This document shows, one piece after another, positions 25,273 to 36,063 of a DNA stretch of 64,000 nt. Position 1 is the first letter of the stretch. The number at the start of each line of letters is the position of its first letter. Below the pieces are notes generated by a model. It searched no databases. It was given only the letters and a program-made list of their open reading frames with translations, and was not told the origin of the DNA. The translations under genes and the position numbers were made by a program. The stretch comes from Cunninghamia lanceolata (taxonomy: Eukaryota; Streptophyta; Pinopsida; Cupressales; Cupressaceae). Location: the NCBI GenBank assembly GCA_027924645.1, contig BSBN01000213.1, positions 33,606,501-33,670,500 of the forward strand, in the 5' to 3' direction.

Positions 25273-25698
25273 TGTTTGGTGTGGAGCTTGATCAGTCTCC
25301 AAGTGGGAGATTGTTGGTAGGTGGCAACTGATCAGGAAAGTACTTAACAAATTTTTTTTTAAGGCCGACATTAAAAAATTCTATTTTTTATGACCGACAT
25401 AAGAAAACCCTAATTTTTTGCAACCAACAAAAAGGCTTGATAAAAGTGGCTAAGGGTTAGGGTTTTGATATATTGTATTGTAGCATTTGTAGTGGTATTG
25501 AGTTGCAGGGATTGCTGATTGTAATCGGTTTGATTTGCTGGATAATAATATTAGACTCACTGTTTGGTGGATGTAGCCCGGGTTTGGGTGAACCACATTA
25601 AAACTTGTCTCTCATTGTTATTATTTCTATGTATTTCCATTCCTTTGTTTAATATTTATTTGCATTTAATTGATATCTTCTGTCGGCTAACCCTAACA
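25273..25698 (+). repeat. 3' LTR of the compact Copia element
   Basis: 426 bp matching the 5' LTR along its whole length with mainly C/T and G/A differences, ending CCCTAACA before the AATAC target copy. Confidence 0.93.
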
Positions 25699-26159
25699 AA
25701 TACCTCAAAATAAACTTCCATGGCACTCTTGCCATCCAAATAATCTCAACACCAAGTAAAAAGCCCTCAAGGCCATAAGTAGCACAAAATATGGGGGTGA
25801 CCTCGAGGAGGTTCACTTTCCCCTACCCCAAAACAAGTTGAGCCTTACCTCCAAATGGAGGTGCTCTCACCAAACTCCCATCTCACACAAAAATGAAACA
25901 ACAAACAACAAATCTACAAACACATCATAATAAAATTTGCAAGGGTAAAGAACATAGTCATGAAGCTTACCTTCAAAAGCCCTATAATGGAAGCATGTTT
26001 GGTGATGAGCTCCAAGCTTCTCCCTGCCTTCCAATCTCTAAAAATCTCTCTAACTTCCCCCAAAAATTTCTCAAAATAGAAAGAAATCTATAAAATGCAA
26101 GAACCCCACACTCCTCAACAAGAGGAGGTAATATAGGCCTTCTAAATTAGCCTTGAGGA

Positions 26160-26430
26160 ATGAGAAGGTGACACTTGTCACCTTCTCCTTCCTTTTCCTA
26201 TGCCACTTGCAAGGGAGAGGAAGTGTGAGGGTGACAAGTGTCATCCTCCAATTCCATCTCAATCCTCACCTTATCCACTTGTGCTCTCACACATGTGTGA
26301 GAGAACAAGTGGTGAGGTGGCAATCCCCTTCAAGCCTCTATGAGGATAAGAGATGCCATATGGCATCCTCTTATTCTCTAAGAGAGCCATCTCCCTCCAA
26401 GATGCTCTCACACGTGTGTGAGAGTCTTGG
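26160..26430. repeat. Cluster of three strong palindromes
   Basis: 26162-26187 is a perfect 12-bp stem (GAGAAGGTGACA and its complement) with a 2-nt loop. 26284-26303 is a perfect 20-nt palindrome around ACATGT. 26405-26424 has 9-bp stems (CTCTCACAC/GTGTGAGAG) with a 2-nt centre. All lie in the non-coding right part of the 19367-27345 insertion. Confidence 0.85.
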
Positions 26431-27345
26431 AGGAAGATCCCACACACTTGGGAGTCTTGGAGACCTCCCAAGTCTTCCTAGAGAAGGGATTCCCAAACTT
26501 TGGGAAGGGAGATGAGTCTTTCCCAAAGCATGACTCATCTCCCACCCTTATCTAATTCAAATTTCGTCACTTTGACTAAACCTCAGTTTAGAGTGACCAC
26601 AAGTGAGTTATCCCAAGGTTTAGTTAGTCAAAATTGACCCTAGACCCATGGGTAACCACCTAGGGTAAATTTTGGGACACTAAGGTTCACCTAGGGAATC
26701 ATAAATCCACTTTAAATGGCCTCAAAAATAAAAACAATACCAAGTGGTATAAGTCAAATAAAATTTATACAACACATGATATAATTAATTTAACAAAGGG
26801 GTACTAGGCCAAAATGATAAAAATTAAGCAAGCACTTAATCAATACTCAATTCAAATGTGATCCTCATCCCTCTTGGGAATGGATCGGTTTCACAGGGAA
26901 TAACATATTTGTGAATACTACCTCTAATTTCCCGTGGCCTGGGAATGTAAATCTTGCACATCTTGATCAAGTGTCAATCATATCATGAATAATCATAACT
27001 GAAGCAACTGGAATTAAATTCAAGCCATTGAATACAACAATAATCATCTATAACATAATTCCAGATTAAACTGCATTTTTCTATCAAATGTCACATAATC
27101 ATCATCACATAAATAACTAGAAATCACATCACAAAACATCATCTAATATATCTCACATGTCTAATCACAAAATAGCATCAAAATATGATCAAATCAAATC
27201 ACCATATGTCTAATCAATGTCATATCAAAATCAGGAGATATAATCAAATCTACATAATGAAACCATAGTCTCTAAAAGTCTGATAATGTCATCAACTGAA
27301 ATGCAAAATGATCAAAATAAGGAAGGAAAAATAATCGGCTTCACA
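26431..27345. other. Right non-coding part of the insertion
   Basis: AT-rich and rich in ATCA and ATCAAAT words; no frame of interest. It ends TTCACA directly before the second CATAG target copy. Confidence 0.5.
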
Positions 27346-27350
27346 CATAG
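27346..27350 (+). repeat. Right target-site duplication CATAG
   Basis: Second copy of CATAG; the sequence to its right (ACAAGGCACAGGAACTG) resumes the interrupted PPR unit. Confidence 0.9.
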
Positions 27351-27549
27351 ACAAGGCACAGGAACTGTTTGACAAAATGCCTCAAAGAAATGTGGTCTCA
27401 TGGACTGCAATGACTGCAGGATATGCACAAAATGGATTTGTTGAAAAGGCTTCAAAAATTTTAAAGCAAATACAATTGGCTGGTGTAAAGCCAAATTCCA
27501 CAACCTTTGCCACCATCTTCCCTGCCTGTGTCAAAATGGGAGCTTTCGA
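27351..27549 (+). pseudogene. PPR array remainder right of the insertion
   Basis: Continues the unit cut at 19366: [28 protein letters not shown] and GVKPNSTTFATIFPACVKMG are in frame. After GAF the homology stops at CGACCAAGCAATTTGT, a junction shared with element B near 44796-44812. From there both elements continue with the same intron sequence (CACTTAAGGTTATGTAATAG). Confidence 0.88.
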
Positions 27550-28159
27550 CCAAGCAATTTGTTACACTTAAGGTTATGTAATAGAATTTATAGTTGATAG
27601 TTAAATTTATAACAAATTTTTTTATGATCTTTACTAACGTTTATTAGAATTGTTGCATGTTTTACATCATTAGAATGACATATTAGCTGTAACTCTTTTG
27701 AAATTTTATTATGGTATGTGCACTTTGATATGATGTAATATGATTATGGTTTCATTTCAAATGTTGTAATATTAGATATATAACAAAAAAATAAATTATT
27801 GCGTGAAATAAATAATAACTTTTCATTTTAAATATATTTTTTTCGTAGAACACGGGTCTTCCAGAAGATCAAGATGATCCTCATGATAGAGATCCAGATT
27901 ATGTTGGTTCTGGTACAGATCACATGGCAGAGGATGATGATGACGCATATACATAAGACACTGAGGCCGATGACAATGATGATGCCAACAATGATGGTGA
28001 TGATGATGATGACGATGGTGATGATGATGATGATGATGATCACGATGGTGATAATGATGATGAGGTAGTTGCTCATAGTATCCAGTGACATTCATGATCA
28101 TATTGATTGCATCATGAATCATTGTTGATATATCGTTATGATGCCTCTTTTCATAGTCG

Positions 28160-28345
28160 CTAGCTATCATATGTATCATTTTCACGGCCTGCAATGCCAT
28201 ATTAATGAGTTGTATCATAAATTTATGTATCATTTTGACTTATATCATTTAGACATGTATCATCTTGACTTGTATCATTTTGAGTTATGTAATTTATCAT
28301 TTTTACTTATATCATTTGTACATGTATCATTTAAACATGTTATTG
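28160..28345. repeat. TATCAT-type short tandem repeat, element A
   Basis: About ten diverged copies of a 15-18-bp unit like TGTATCATTTTGACTTA lie in the 3' region after the tnpA-like stop. Element B has the same array at 45385-45580. Aromatic-rich frames across it are by-products. Confidence 0.75.
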
Positions 28346-28739
28346 ATTTACTGGCATATTTGACTTTCACTTGTTTTAGTTATATATGATGATGATCTTA
28401 TCCGTATTTTGTCAATTTATATATATTGAAAGTGATCGATGATTTTTGGATGGATATTTATTACGTATGATGATTTTAATTTACTGCTCAGGATGGATGT
28501 TGTCAAATTCAATTAAATTATAGATATTTGACTCACTTGTTTTAATTATAGATGATGATCATGTTATAATAATTATCTTGTTATTTAATCATATGAGTTA
28601 AATAAATAAATTACTTACTTTGTAATCATATGAGTTATTTAAGAGGCATGATATATTTAACTAATTAAATTGAAATAAAACATACTAAATTAATAAATGT
28701 AAGCAAAACAATAAGCATTTTTAGAAGCAACAAAAGACA

Positions 28740-29312
28740 CAAAAAATGGAAGCAACAAGCGACATTATATTGAAAACAAAATTGGAAGAAAAACTGGAAG
28801 CAAAATTGGAAGCAACAGTGGAAGCAAAACTGGAAGCAAAATCAGACGCAAAAATTGGAAGCCAAACTGGAAGTAAAACCAGAAGCAAAACCAGAAGCAA
28901 AATTGGAAGCGAAAATGGAAGCAAAATTTGAAGCAAAATTGAAAGCAAAATTGGAAGCAAAAGTGGAAGCAAAACTAGAAGCAAAATTGGAAGCAAAATT
29001 GGAAGCAAACCTGGAAGCAAAATTGGAAGCAAACCTGGAAGCAAAACCAGAAGCAAAACTGGAAGCAAAACCAGAAGTAAAATTGGAAGCAAAATTGGAA
29101 GCAAACCTAGAAGCAAAACTAGAAGCAAAACCAGAAGCAAAACTGGAAGCAAAAGTGGAAGCCAACCTGGAAGCAAAATTAGAAGCAACAATGGAAGGAA
29201 AACTGGAAGCAAAATTGGAAGTAAAATTGGAAGTAAAACTAGAAGCAAACTTGGAAGCAACACAAGAAGAAAAACCAGAAGTAAAATCAAAAGCCAAACT
29301 GGAAGCAACAAA
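28740..29312. repeat. 12-bp tandem array of element A (GGAAGCAAAATT type)
   Basis: Some 45 units of consensus GGAAGCAAAATT. Because 12 is divisible by 3, frames stay open on both strands: the plus strand reads Glu-Ala-Lys-Leu repeats (28855-29361), the minus strand reads Leu/Pro-rich and Phe-Ala-Ser-rich repeats. It passes into GGTGCTAAA-type units at the right terminus. Its place next to a CACTA end and its 12-bp period suggest a subterminal binding-site array, not a protein gene. Confidence 0.85.
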
Positions 29313-29500
29313 ATCTGGTGCTAAATCCAGTATTAATCCTGGCACTAAAATTTGGTACTAAACCCGGTGCTAAACCTGGTGCAATAGTTAGATGCTATTG
29401 GGTGCCGAGTTTTGTGCCGACAGAAGTATCCAATTCATGGACTCAAATGCACTAAATTTTGGTGCTATTTTAGGTGCTAATTGCCTCTTCTGTTGTAGTG
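29313..29500. repeat. Right subterminal repeats and terminal inverted repeat, element A
   Basis: Units GGTGCTAAATCC, GGTGCTAAACCT and related words from 29317 to 29480, then the terminus. On the minus strand the end reads CACTACAACAGAAGAGGC, beginning at 29500. CACTA termini recruit the TNP2-type transposase. Confidence 0.85.
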
Positions 29501-29504
29501 ATTG

Positions 29505-30131
29505 GAGGATGTAGCCACAAATTTGATCAAGTATAGGATCAATAGGATATTAGCTAGGTCAGAGGAGACCCATAGGTCCTACTCCCAATTAAGGATAGCA
29601 CTTGAGAAACATGAATCAGATAAACAAAGGCTGTCAACTAGGAAGACCAGGTGGCTACCAAGAACTAGAAAAATTAGATATTTTCTTAGGTGTTCTAAAT
29701 ATGATCTAAATGCTCCTCCTGAGATGGAGTTAGTAGCAGGTATGCTAGGGAAATTTGAGGATGTGGCTACTCATCAATTGAAATTAGATACAATATTGAA
29801 GGATAAAATGCAAGCAATTGAGAAGCAGGACATAAAGTGGTTACCCCACATTCTAGAAGCTGATGGGACAATAAAAGATATGAACAAGTGGAAGCAAGAA
29901 ATCATTGATAATGGAAATCAGTTAATTCCAGCTTGTTGTGATAAGGGAGACCCAGCTTTCCATGTGTTAAGTTGGATGCTTGATAGGTTGCATGTTGTGG
30001 ACATTACATTCAAATTATTTAATAAAAATGTCAAAAGTATCCTAGATGTAAAATATGTCAGCCACAATGGTAAGATAGCAGAAATCATTTCATTCCCTTG
30101 GCTAGCTAAAAGTACATTCGGTGAGTGGTAG
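29505..30131 (+). CDS. Unidentified open frame abutting element A
   Basis: An uninterrupted frame of about 209 codons starts at the first host bases after the CACTA end and has no ATG at its beginning (first codon TTG at 29502), so it looks like the 3' part of a coding sequence cut by the insertion. It is rich in Lys and Arg early (STRKTRWLPRTRKIRYF) and ends LAKSTFGEW followed by TAG. I do not recognise a domain; gag-like or host-gene origin are both possible. It is unusual here in having no internal stop. Confidence 0.4.
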   Translation, partial: EDVATNLIKYRINRILARSEETHRSYSQLRIALEKHESDKQRLSTRKTRWLPRTRKIRYFLRCSKYDLNAPPEMELVAGMLGKFEDVATHQLKLDTILKDKMQAIEKQDIKWLPHILEADGTIKDMNKWKQEIIDNGNQLIPACCDKGDPAFHVLSWMLDRLHVVDITFKLFNKNVKSILDVKYVSHNGKIAEIISFPWLAKSTFGEW

Positions 30132-30863
30132 GACAAGTATGGATCTCCTGGATGACAACTCAACCACTATCTCCCAACCACAACAATGTAGATCCCCAGG
30201 TAGCTTCACATGCTTCTCAAGGCCAACCACATCTTCTTCTCTTTTCCTTCAGTGCAATTAATGTTTCTTCAATGCCATTTGGCACCTATCTGTATCCATT
30301 GTATTTGAAATACAATGTATTAAATGCTAAGGGTACATGTTCCTGTTATATAATGGAACTGTATTACTCATTGTATGGTTGTTGAAGACTTGGAAATTTT
30401 GGAGAAGTAATGAAAATACAAAGCTTTTTGGGCTATTCTATCTCTTGTGTGTAAGTTTATGAGTTATATGTCGAATGTATGTTTGCATATATGTTTTCAG
30501 TTTCATGTTGATGTTATATGAGTAATGCTTCATTGGATGTATTCAGCTATCTGTCTCCATATTGTGTGTGTTTTTCTTTTGAATCTGAATAGCTAAGGGT
30601 TATTTGAGGTTCTGGGATATGGGTTTTTCTGTATTAAATGTTTAATCTTTTACTTCTACTCAAGGAGTAGATTAAATGTTTTAGGTTGAATATTGGGAAG
30701 AACATATTGCAATAAAGATATTCATAAGTAGAGATAACTAAGTACTAAATCTTGGGTGGTGTTTGTAAGGTAAATACCAATTTATCCCCATGAAAATTGA
30801 ATTTCAGCTAAGCTTATGCAAATCATTCACATATATACATCAATCAAATTTGAATAATTAACA
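30132..30863. other. No gene recognised
   Basis: AT- and GT-rich sequence between the unidentified frame and TNP2 block B, without repeats or sustained frames. Confidence 0.5.
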
Positions 30864-31223
30864 TTATTGCTCAAATTCATAAAGGTCTGATATAAGTATT
30901 TGTGTAGTAAGATTCATGTCTTGCCTATCCATATGTGCAACATGTGCATCATGATGAAAAACATCTTCCCCATTAAAATATGTTGTAGTCATCAAATCCT
31001 CAATCATAACTTCCTCGCAATGAATCAAGGCCACTGTAGAGTTAAGCCTAAAGTTTCTTCTTAGTGCAAAATGAGGGTTAGGTTGATATCTTGACATTAA
31101 AGCCAAATATAAAGCAATGAAAAGGAAATTGCATCCAAGTAATCCTAATTTTTTCTGCCAACAATTCATACCAAAGATTGAACAAGTTAAGGATATTGCA
31201 ATAGGTAATTTGTATCGACACAA
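30864..31223 (-). CDS. Unidentified 119-codon frame downstream of TNP2 copy B
   Basis: The frame reads with a hydrophobic segment (LGLLGCNFLFIALYLALM) followed by an acidic, His-rich tail ending DLYEFEQ. Most of the sequence is absent from the matching place beside copy A (near 7000), where flanking similarity continues, so it was deleted in A or inserted in B. It could be a further TNP2 exon or chance. Confidence 0.25.
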   Translation of the reverse strand: MCRYKLPIAISLTCSIFGMNCWQKKLGLLGCNFLFIALYLALMSRYQPNPHFALRRNFRLNSTVALIHCEEVMIEDLMTTTYFNGEDVFHHDAHVAHMDRQDMNLTTQILISDLYEFEQ

Positions 31224-31321
31224 ATAATATTACTGAAGCATTACAAAGTTTAGGCCCAAAGAATCATCCTTTTTTAAAAATGGATTGCAAATAATTCTAA
31301 AAATTTAATAATTCTAAAAAT

Positions 31322-34300
31322 TTAGAAGTCTTGGTCATTAACATTATTGTCTGCTACAATGTCATCAAGTGTATCATTGTCAATGTTCATATGTTCTTTC
31401 AAGTATTTAATATTATCATCATCCTCATCTTGACCTGCATCATCTTCGTCATCATTGAAATTTGACTGTAGACCATCTATATTGTTACCAGATGTATTTG
31501 GATCATCATTTTCTATACCATCCATATTGTTGTCTTCCATAACATCGTCTAACTTTGGATTGTTGTCTTCTTGTGCCTAAACATAACCATCTTCAAAATC
31601 ATCATGGATGTCAATTTCTTTGATGTTGTCTAATCCCTCTCTCTCATTTTGTTGGTCATCATTGTTTTGCTCAGTATCCACTAATTCATCATCAAATACA
31701 TGCCTTAATCTTGGATCATAATGTATGACAAGTATCCATTTCGGGTCCAAAATATCTTCATAGAAAAATACCTGCACATGAATGACATACATATATTAGA
31801 CATATGGTATAACAATTTTATTGATTAATAAACACATGTATATATTCGCAATAAACTATGAATTAATAGATTAATGATCACTACCACTTCTTGTTTGAGT
31901 TAAAGAAATACCTGCTCACAATGAATTGGTAGAACATAAGGCTCCTTATCCTCCGGTAGGAAACATGAGGAATCTATAGAAAACAATCCACTATGGGTAT
32001 CATGTCTTCGTGTCCTCTCAAATGCTTCATACCACCTACACTTAAAAACACAACATTTAAAAGAGCGGTAATCCAACTCAATAATTTCTTGTATTTTCCC
32101 AACATATTGTAGATTCCCTAGAATTATATTCTTATCTTTTGAGCTTGATCGACTCGATTGCTTGAAGTCAACCATGATGCCACAATCGAAGGATTGTCTC
32201 TTTACATCTACACTTTCTACATGATAATGTCGACCATATGACCACATTGCTGGATATTTCCTCGCTTGTGAAAGACCATTTATTTCAGTGAAAACAAATA
32301 TAATGACGAATATTAAAATAGTTAATAGTGTCAAAACTGTAAGGAAACAACATTTTATAAAATTCCAACTGTACCTTTCTTTCACATCCTCTAGACATGT
32401 TGATTTCATCTTCTGTTATGTTTGAATCTATACCTACATCTTCTATTTGATTTTGAATTTGTTCAGTAACCCATTCTAGTGTGCAATCTTTGCCCCATTC
32501 CCCAAGTAGATCAATGGAAAGTGGATTATTCCATGGGTTCGATCTCTTAAACTGTCTCCTTGCTTCTAACACTTCTTCTCTCTTTTTATCATACAGCTCG
32601 ATCCATTTGTTCATAAAGTCCATGTGGTATAGAATGAACTTGTCAAGTATAGCACTTTCGTCTACACCTATTACATGTCAACATGTTCATTTCAAACTCC
32701 AAATTTCATGCTGTTAATTTGACAAATAAATTACAGAGTAAATTAATTATTGCAAGAAAAACAACCACACTGATCATGAATTTACTTACTAATTTCTACT
32801 TGAACACCATTAGATTGTGGTTTTTCTCCATCAATATTATCTGATGCTCATTCTTCATCCCAGAAGTGTGGCCCATCTTTAAAATCCTTACCAAGGAATT
32901 CACATAGGAAGAAAAATGCTTCATTCAATACATACTCTTCAGCCATGCAACCCTCTGGATGTGCCTTTTGTCGGATATATCTTTTTAGAGTTTTCATATA
33001 CCTCCCAAAGAAAAACATCCACCTCATTGATATGACACCCGCCAATTCAATGTCATCGAATAGGTGTATAAGTAAATGGACTTGTATGTCCATGAAACTT
33101 GTAGGGAGCTCCTTCTCAAATACACATACAATTTCTACAATTTCCTTCTTCCATTTTGGCACTTCACATTCATGGATCTCCTTGGAGGTCACCCACCTAA
33201 TATAAGAATAGTAAATTAGTATGAACCTTTAGTCAAAAATTAAAATGCAATATAATATCTCTATGTCTCTCACACATGAACATTTCATATAACCTCATAC
33301 CTTGTAAATGCTGACAATCGACTTATGGCATTCCTTAAGTCAACTGTAAGACAGTAATCCCCCCTTATTGCCAAAGGCATGATATGCTATTAAACACATT
33401 TATGAAATGGTCATTAGTAATTTTTTCTCACACAACAAAATATCAAAATATATTTAGTACTTAATCAATGTCACCAGTAAATGTTAAATGATGATATATA
33501 ATACCTTCATAAAATTATGAAAATCATGTGTTTTAAATCCTGTGATATGTCCATCAACTGTAAAAGCTTTAGCCAATGACGACCCATAGCTAGTAGGTGT
33601 CCTTATTGAATGGATGACATTTTTTAGTTGGTCTAGCTCTTTTTGTTTCAAAATCCATGGAGCTTCTGCATATGTTTCATTTTCCCTGTTTGGCCACAAA
33701 TGTTTTCTATCAATTTTGGTACGCGAAAGAGCAATATCTCTCCTCAAAGACAAGGTGTCCTTCTCTTTGCCTGATATATGTCAAAATATAGAATCTGGGA
33801 CATTTTTGAAGATGTGCATAGGATCTAATAGGTGAGATATTAATAGATCTTTCCAGTAAGGGAGCTCATAAGATATGGATTTCCTTTTCATTCCTTCTGG
33901 CATATTAACTACAACTTGTTCTGGTTCTTCAATTGAATCACCTCGATCAAAAAAATCCTCCCAACCTTTCAATTCAGCATCTTCATACTTCTTAAGCCAA
34001 TCACCTAGACGCATAATCATGGGAGGGCCTCTATTTTCAACTTTTCCATCAAATTGATTCTTGAGACGATTTCTAAACTTATGATCTAGTGGTAGAAAAA
34101 ATTTGTTGTTTGCGTAAATAAATTTATGTAGATCTTTAGAATACTGCCCTTGAAATTGTTCTGCACATCTTGGACATGCAAATATCCCCTTTGTTTGAAG
34201 CCCTGCAATTCAATAAGTAATGTTAATAACATCAAAAAAATAGTATAAAACTAAGTATGAAAGTTGGGATGGAAATAAATTATGAGTGTAAATAGTTAAA

Positions 34301-35770
34301 TATTTTATCTTACCAGAACAAACACCAAGTCCTGGGAAATCATGAATAGTCCAACATAGCACACCATACAACATGAAGAACCTATTTGATGGGAGACGTG
34401 ACATGTCATACATTCTTATGCCTTTCCATAGCAGTTGCATCTCATCAATAACAGATGCAAGATAAACATCCATGTTTTTAACTTGATGTTTTCTTGGAAC
34501 AATGAGTCAGCATAAGGTGATCCTTTCTAACAGTCATCCATGGGGGAATATTGTATACTATCAATCTAACTAGCCAAACACTATAATTTAAGCTTAGGAA
34601 AGATAATGGGCACACTCCATCAATTGCAAGACCAAACCTGATACTACAGGGTTTATCTTTGAATTTTCTTGGCTATTTCTCTTCTATGTGTTTCATTGCT
34701 TTGGAGTCGGCCGAAATTTGCATGAATCCATATTTACTCCTATTCTTTGCATGTCAGTCCATCAATTGTGCAAGTGACTTGGAATGAAACATTTGTTGAA
34801 GTCTAGGTATAATTGGCATGTGACAAAAAACCTTCTTTGGAACTGTAGGACCTTGTACATATGTACGATATCTCTTCTCTTTGCATATAGGACATTCTAC
34901 CTTGTTTTCATATTCATCTCTGTATAAAATGCAATCATTTTTACATGAATGAATTTGCTTATATTTAATCCCCAACTCAACCAACAACAGACATGCCTCT
35001 CTGCAAGTTGATGGAAACACATTCTCTTTAGGGAATATTTTAGTTTTTAGTGCCTTGTAAGATTGCCAGAGATTAAATCAATTGAATGTTTGACTTATGA
35101 TGAACATGTTTGATATGTCAATCTATACTAGGATTGTTCATATACAATATATGGTTTTAAATTCCCCTTAAATAAAGATAAACGAAGTTGATGAATGTTT
35201 ATGAATTATGTACACCAATTGACAATGCAAAGTAAGAAATAGAATTCAACTCACTTTAGTAGGGTAGTGAATCCTTTGTCTGACCAACCAAATAGTGACT
35301 TGATTTCTAATAATATTAATGTGCATGCCAGTTTTAAAGTTCTATTTGTACCTGATTTGAACACGAGTGTCTTCATTGCTTGCTTGATGGAGTCCTTCAG
35401 GTTGTTATCAACAACATTACGTTAGTGGTAATTACCCCTGCTATCATGGTTATTGTTAACCATATGATCATTATTGTCATCATTTTTTCTATCCCCAAAG
35501 AAACTTGTAAGCATTTCATTCAATCCTTCTTCATGCACTACATTTTCACTATCATGATCATCATCATTAAGGCTAGCTGGCATGTCATCAGTGTATGTGG
35601 ATCTCATTAGCAGTTTAAATTTCTCAGCTGGTAGTATTCTCTTCAATGTTGCTCTTTTCTGCCTGGTATGGTTTAAAGGATGGTTTGGATCATTCCATCC
35701 AAACCTTAATAACCAAGTTGGATCTTGGGTATTAGTATGTGTTTCATCAACATCTTCTACCTATCAACAA
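31322..35770 (-). pseudogene. CACTA (En/Spm) TNP2-type transposase gene, copy B
   Basis: Closely parallels the gene at 7002-11560. The first exon (about 35762-35422) is more complete than in A: TRQKRATLKRILPAEKFKLL, then DDMPASLNDDDHDSENVV and GLNEML. The Cys-pair part lies at 35020-34754 (CPICKEKRYR), and the core at about 34620-34318 (MDVYLASVIDEMQLLW, LGVCSG before a splice donor). The exon 34203-33500 has PYWKDLLISHLLDPMHIFKNV. DUF4218 is at 33192-32848, a linker at 32623-32390, DUF4216 at 32173-31900, and the acidic tail at 31792-31322. A TGA near 33781 replaces a CGA that copy A keeps, a direct view of C-to-T decay; another stop near 31575 interrupts the tail. Non-functional as it stands. 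Confidence 0.85.
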
Positions 35771-36063
35771 ATGAAAGCATTATTTAATGTTTGGCAACAA
35801 TTGCACTAAATTCAAAATGTATCAATTTCAAAGAAATATAATCAAATATGGCTTGAAAAATAAAAATAAAAATTGTATGAACATATATACATCAATTGAA
35901 TAATGGAACATTATTTTATAGACTACCTTTTTTATACAATAATTTAAAGAAAACACAATTTTGACAACATAGTTTATAAAACTTCAGTCCACACTCATTT
36001 ATTATTCTTTGGTTTTCTACCCTTAAGAACATCCTTAGGGAGACCTTGTTCTTCCCTTTTCTT

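Larger units (their letters stand above)
22436..25698 (+). mobile_element. Compact Copia retrotransposon with intact structure and internal deletion
   Basis: Two LTRs (22436-22859 and 25273-25698) with TG...CA ends, a tRNA-iMet-type primer site, a polypurine tract before the 3' LTR, and a perfect 5-bp target duplication AATAC (22431-22435 and 25699-25703). Total length is 3263 bp, well under the usual 4.5-5 kb for Copia, because an internal deletion joins gag to the region after the integrase core. By eye the LTRs differ at about 28 positions, nearly all transitions, so the insertion is old. Confidence 0.95.
19367..27345. mobile_element. LTR-like insertion in the PPR array, no matching LTRs found
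   Basis: It begins TGTCATGCC and ends GGCTTCACA, so the ends are TG...CA with an imperfect inverted repeat (7 of 9 positions). It is flanked by the 5-bp duplication CATAG. Such borders are typical of LTR retroelements. I found no long direct repeat between its two ends and no element-encoded pol apart from the nested Copia element at 22436-25698. After subtracting that element and one copy of its target site, the insertion is about 4.7 kb of non-coding sequence. It could be a LARD/TRIM-like derivative, a fused remnant, or a new non-autonomous type. Confidence 0.7.
15016..28088 (+). pseudogene. tnpA-like (Ptta/En/Spm-type) transposase gene, copy A
   Basis: Five exons with phase-0 GT/AG borders can be placed: 15016-15069 (MSSNRRKRAKGADSDHNE), 15174-15904, 15999-16085, 16192-16284 and 27849-28088. 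Exon 2 holds a basic, Trp-containing helical region (WKELVKAYEKSDARRKSGEE); exons 3 and 4 give RLDKLRATHHSGQKG and KYGRHPSQFEKEML, close to the plant transposase pattern in which Asn/Lys-Arg is followed by H-x-GS/SG-K. The last exon is almost all Asp. The product would bind element ends. Exon 2 has a 1-nt loss near 15222 and nonsense codons also found in copy B; the last exon has a TAA near 27955 where B has GAA. The final intron, over 11 kb, contains the PPR array and two nested retroelements. Family assignment is moderate. Confidence 0.6.
14037..29500 (+). mobile_element. CACTA-type element A with nested insertions
   Basis: The right terminus at 29472-29500 reads, on the minus strand, CACTACAACAGAAGAGGC, a typical CACTA inverted repeat. 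Inside it lie 12-bp subterminal repeats based on GGTGCTAAAT. The same motif is at 14045-14056, where the left end begins CACTGATTGG; only CACT matches the right end, so the left border is uncertain. No matching 3-bp target duplication is visible (ATT on the right). The element carries a tnpA-like gene and captured PPR sequence, and has grown to about 15.5 kb through nested retroelements. The neighbouring minus-strand TNP2 gene may belong to the same element, in which case the true left end lies before 7000. Confidence 0.7.

Noticed and set aside
26153..26515. 120-codon frame across the palindrome cluster
   Set aside because: Composition follows the palindromes and there is no motif; overlapping frames occur on the other strand.
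27823..28233. Histidine-rich minus-strand frame and Ile-rich frames at 27823-28233 and 45076-45342
   Set aside because: Antisense of the GAT repeats that encode the Asp-rich exon on the plus strand.
28721..29361. Long frames on both strands (Leu/Pro-rich, Phe-Ala-Ser-rich and Glu-Ala-Lys-Leu-rich), as if encoding a membrane or LEA-like protein
   Set aside because: They all arise from a 12-bp tandem repeat whose length is a multiple of three, which keeps every repeat-free-of-stop frame open. The array grades into the transposon's terminal motif.
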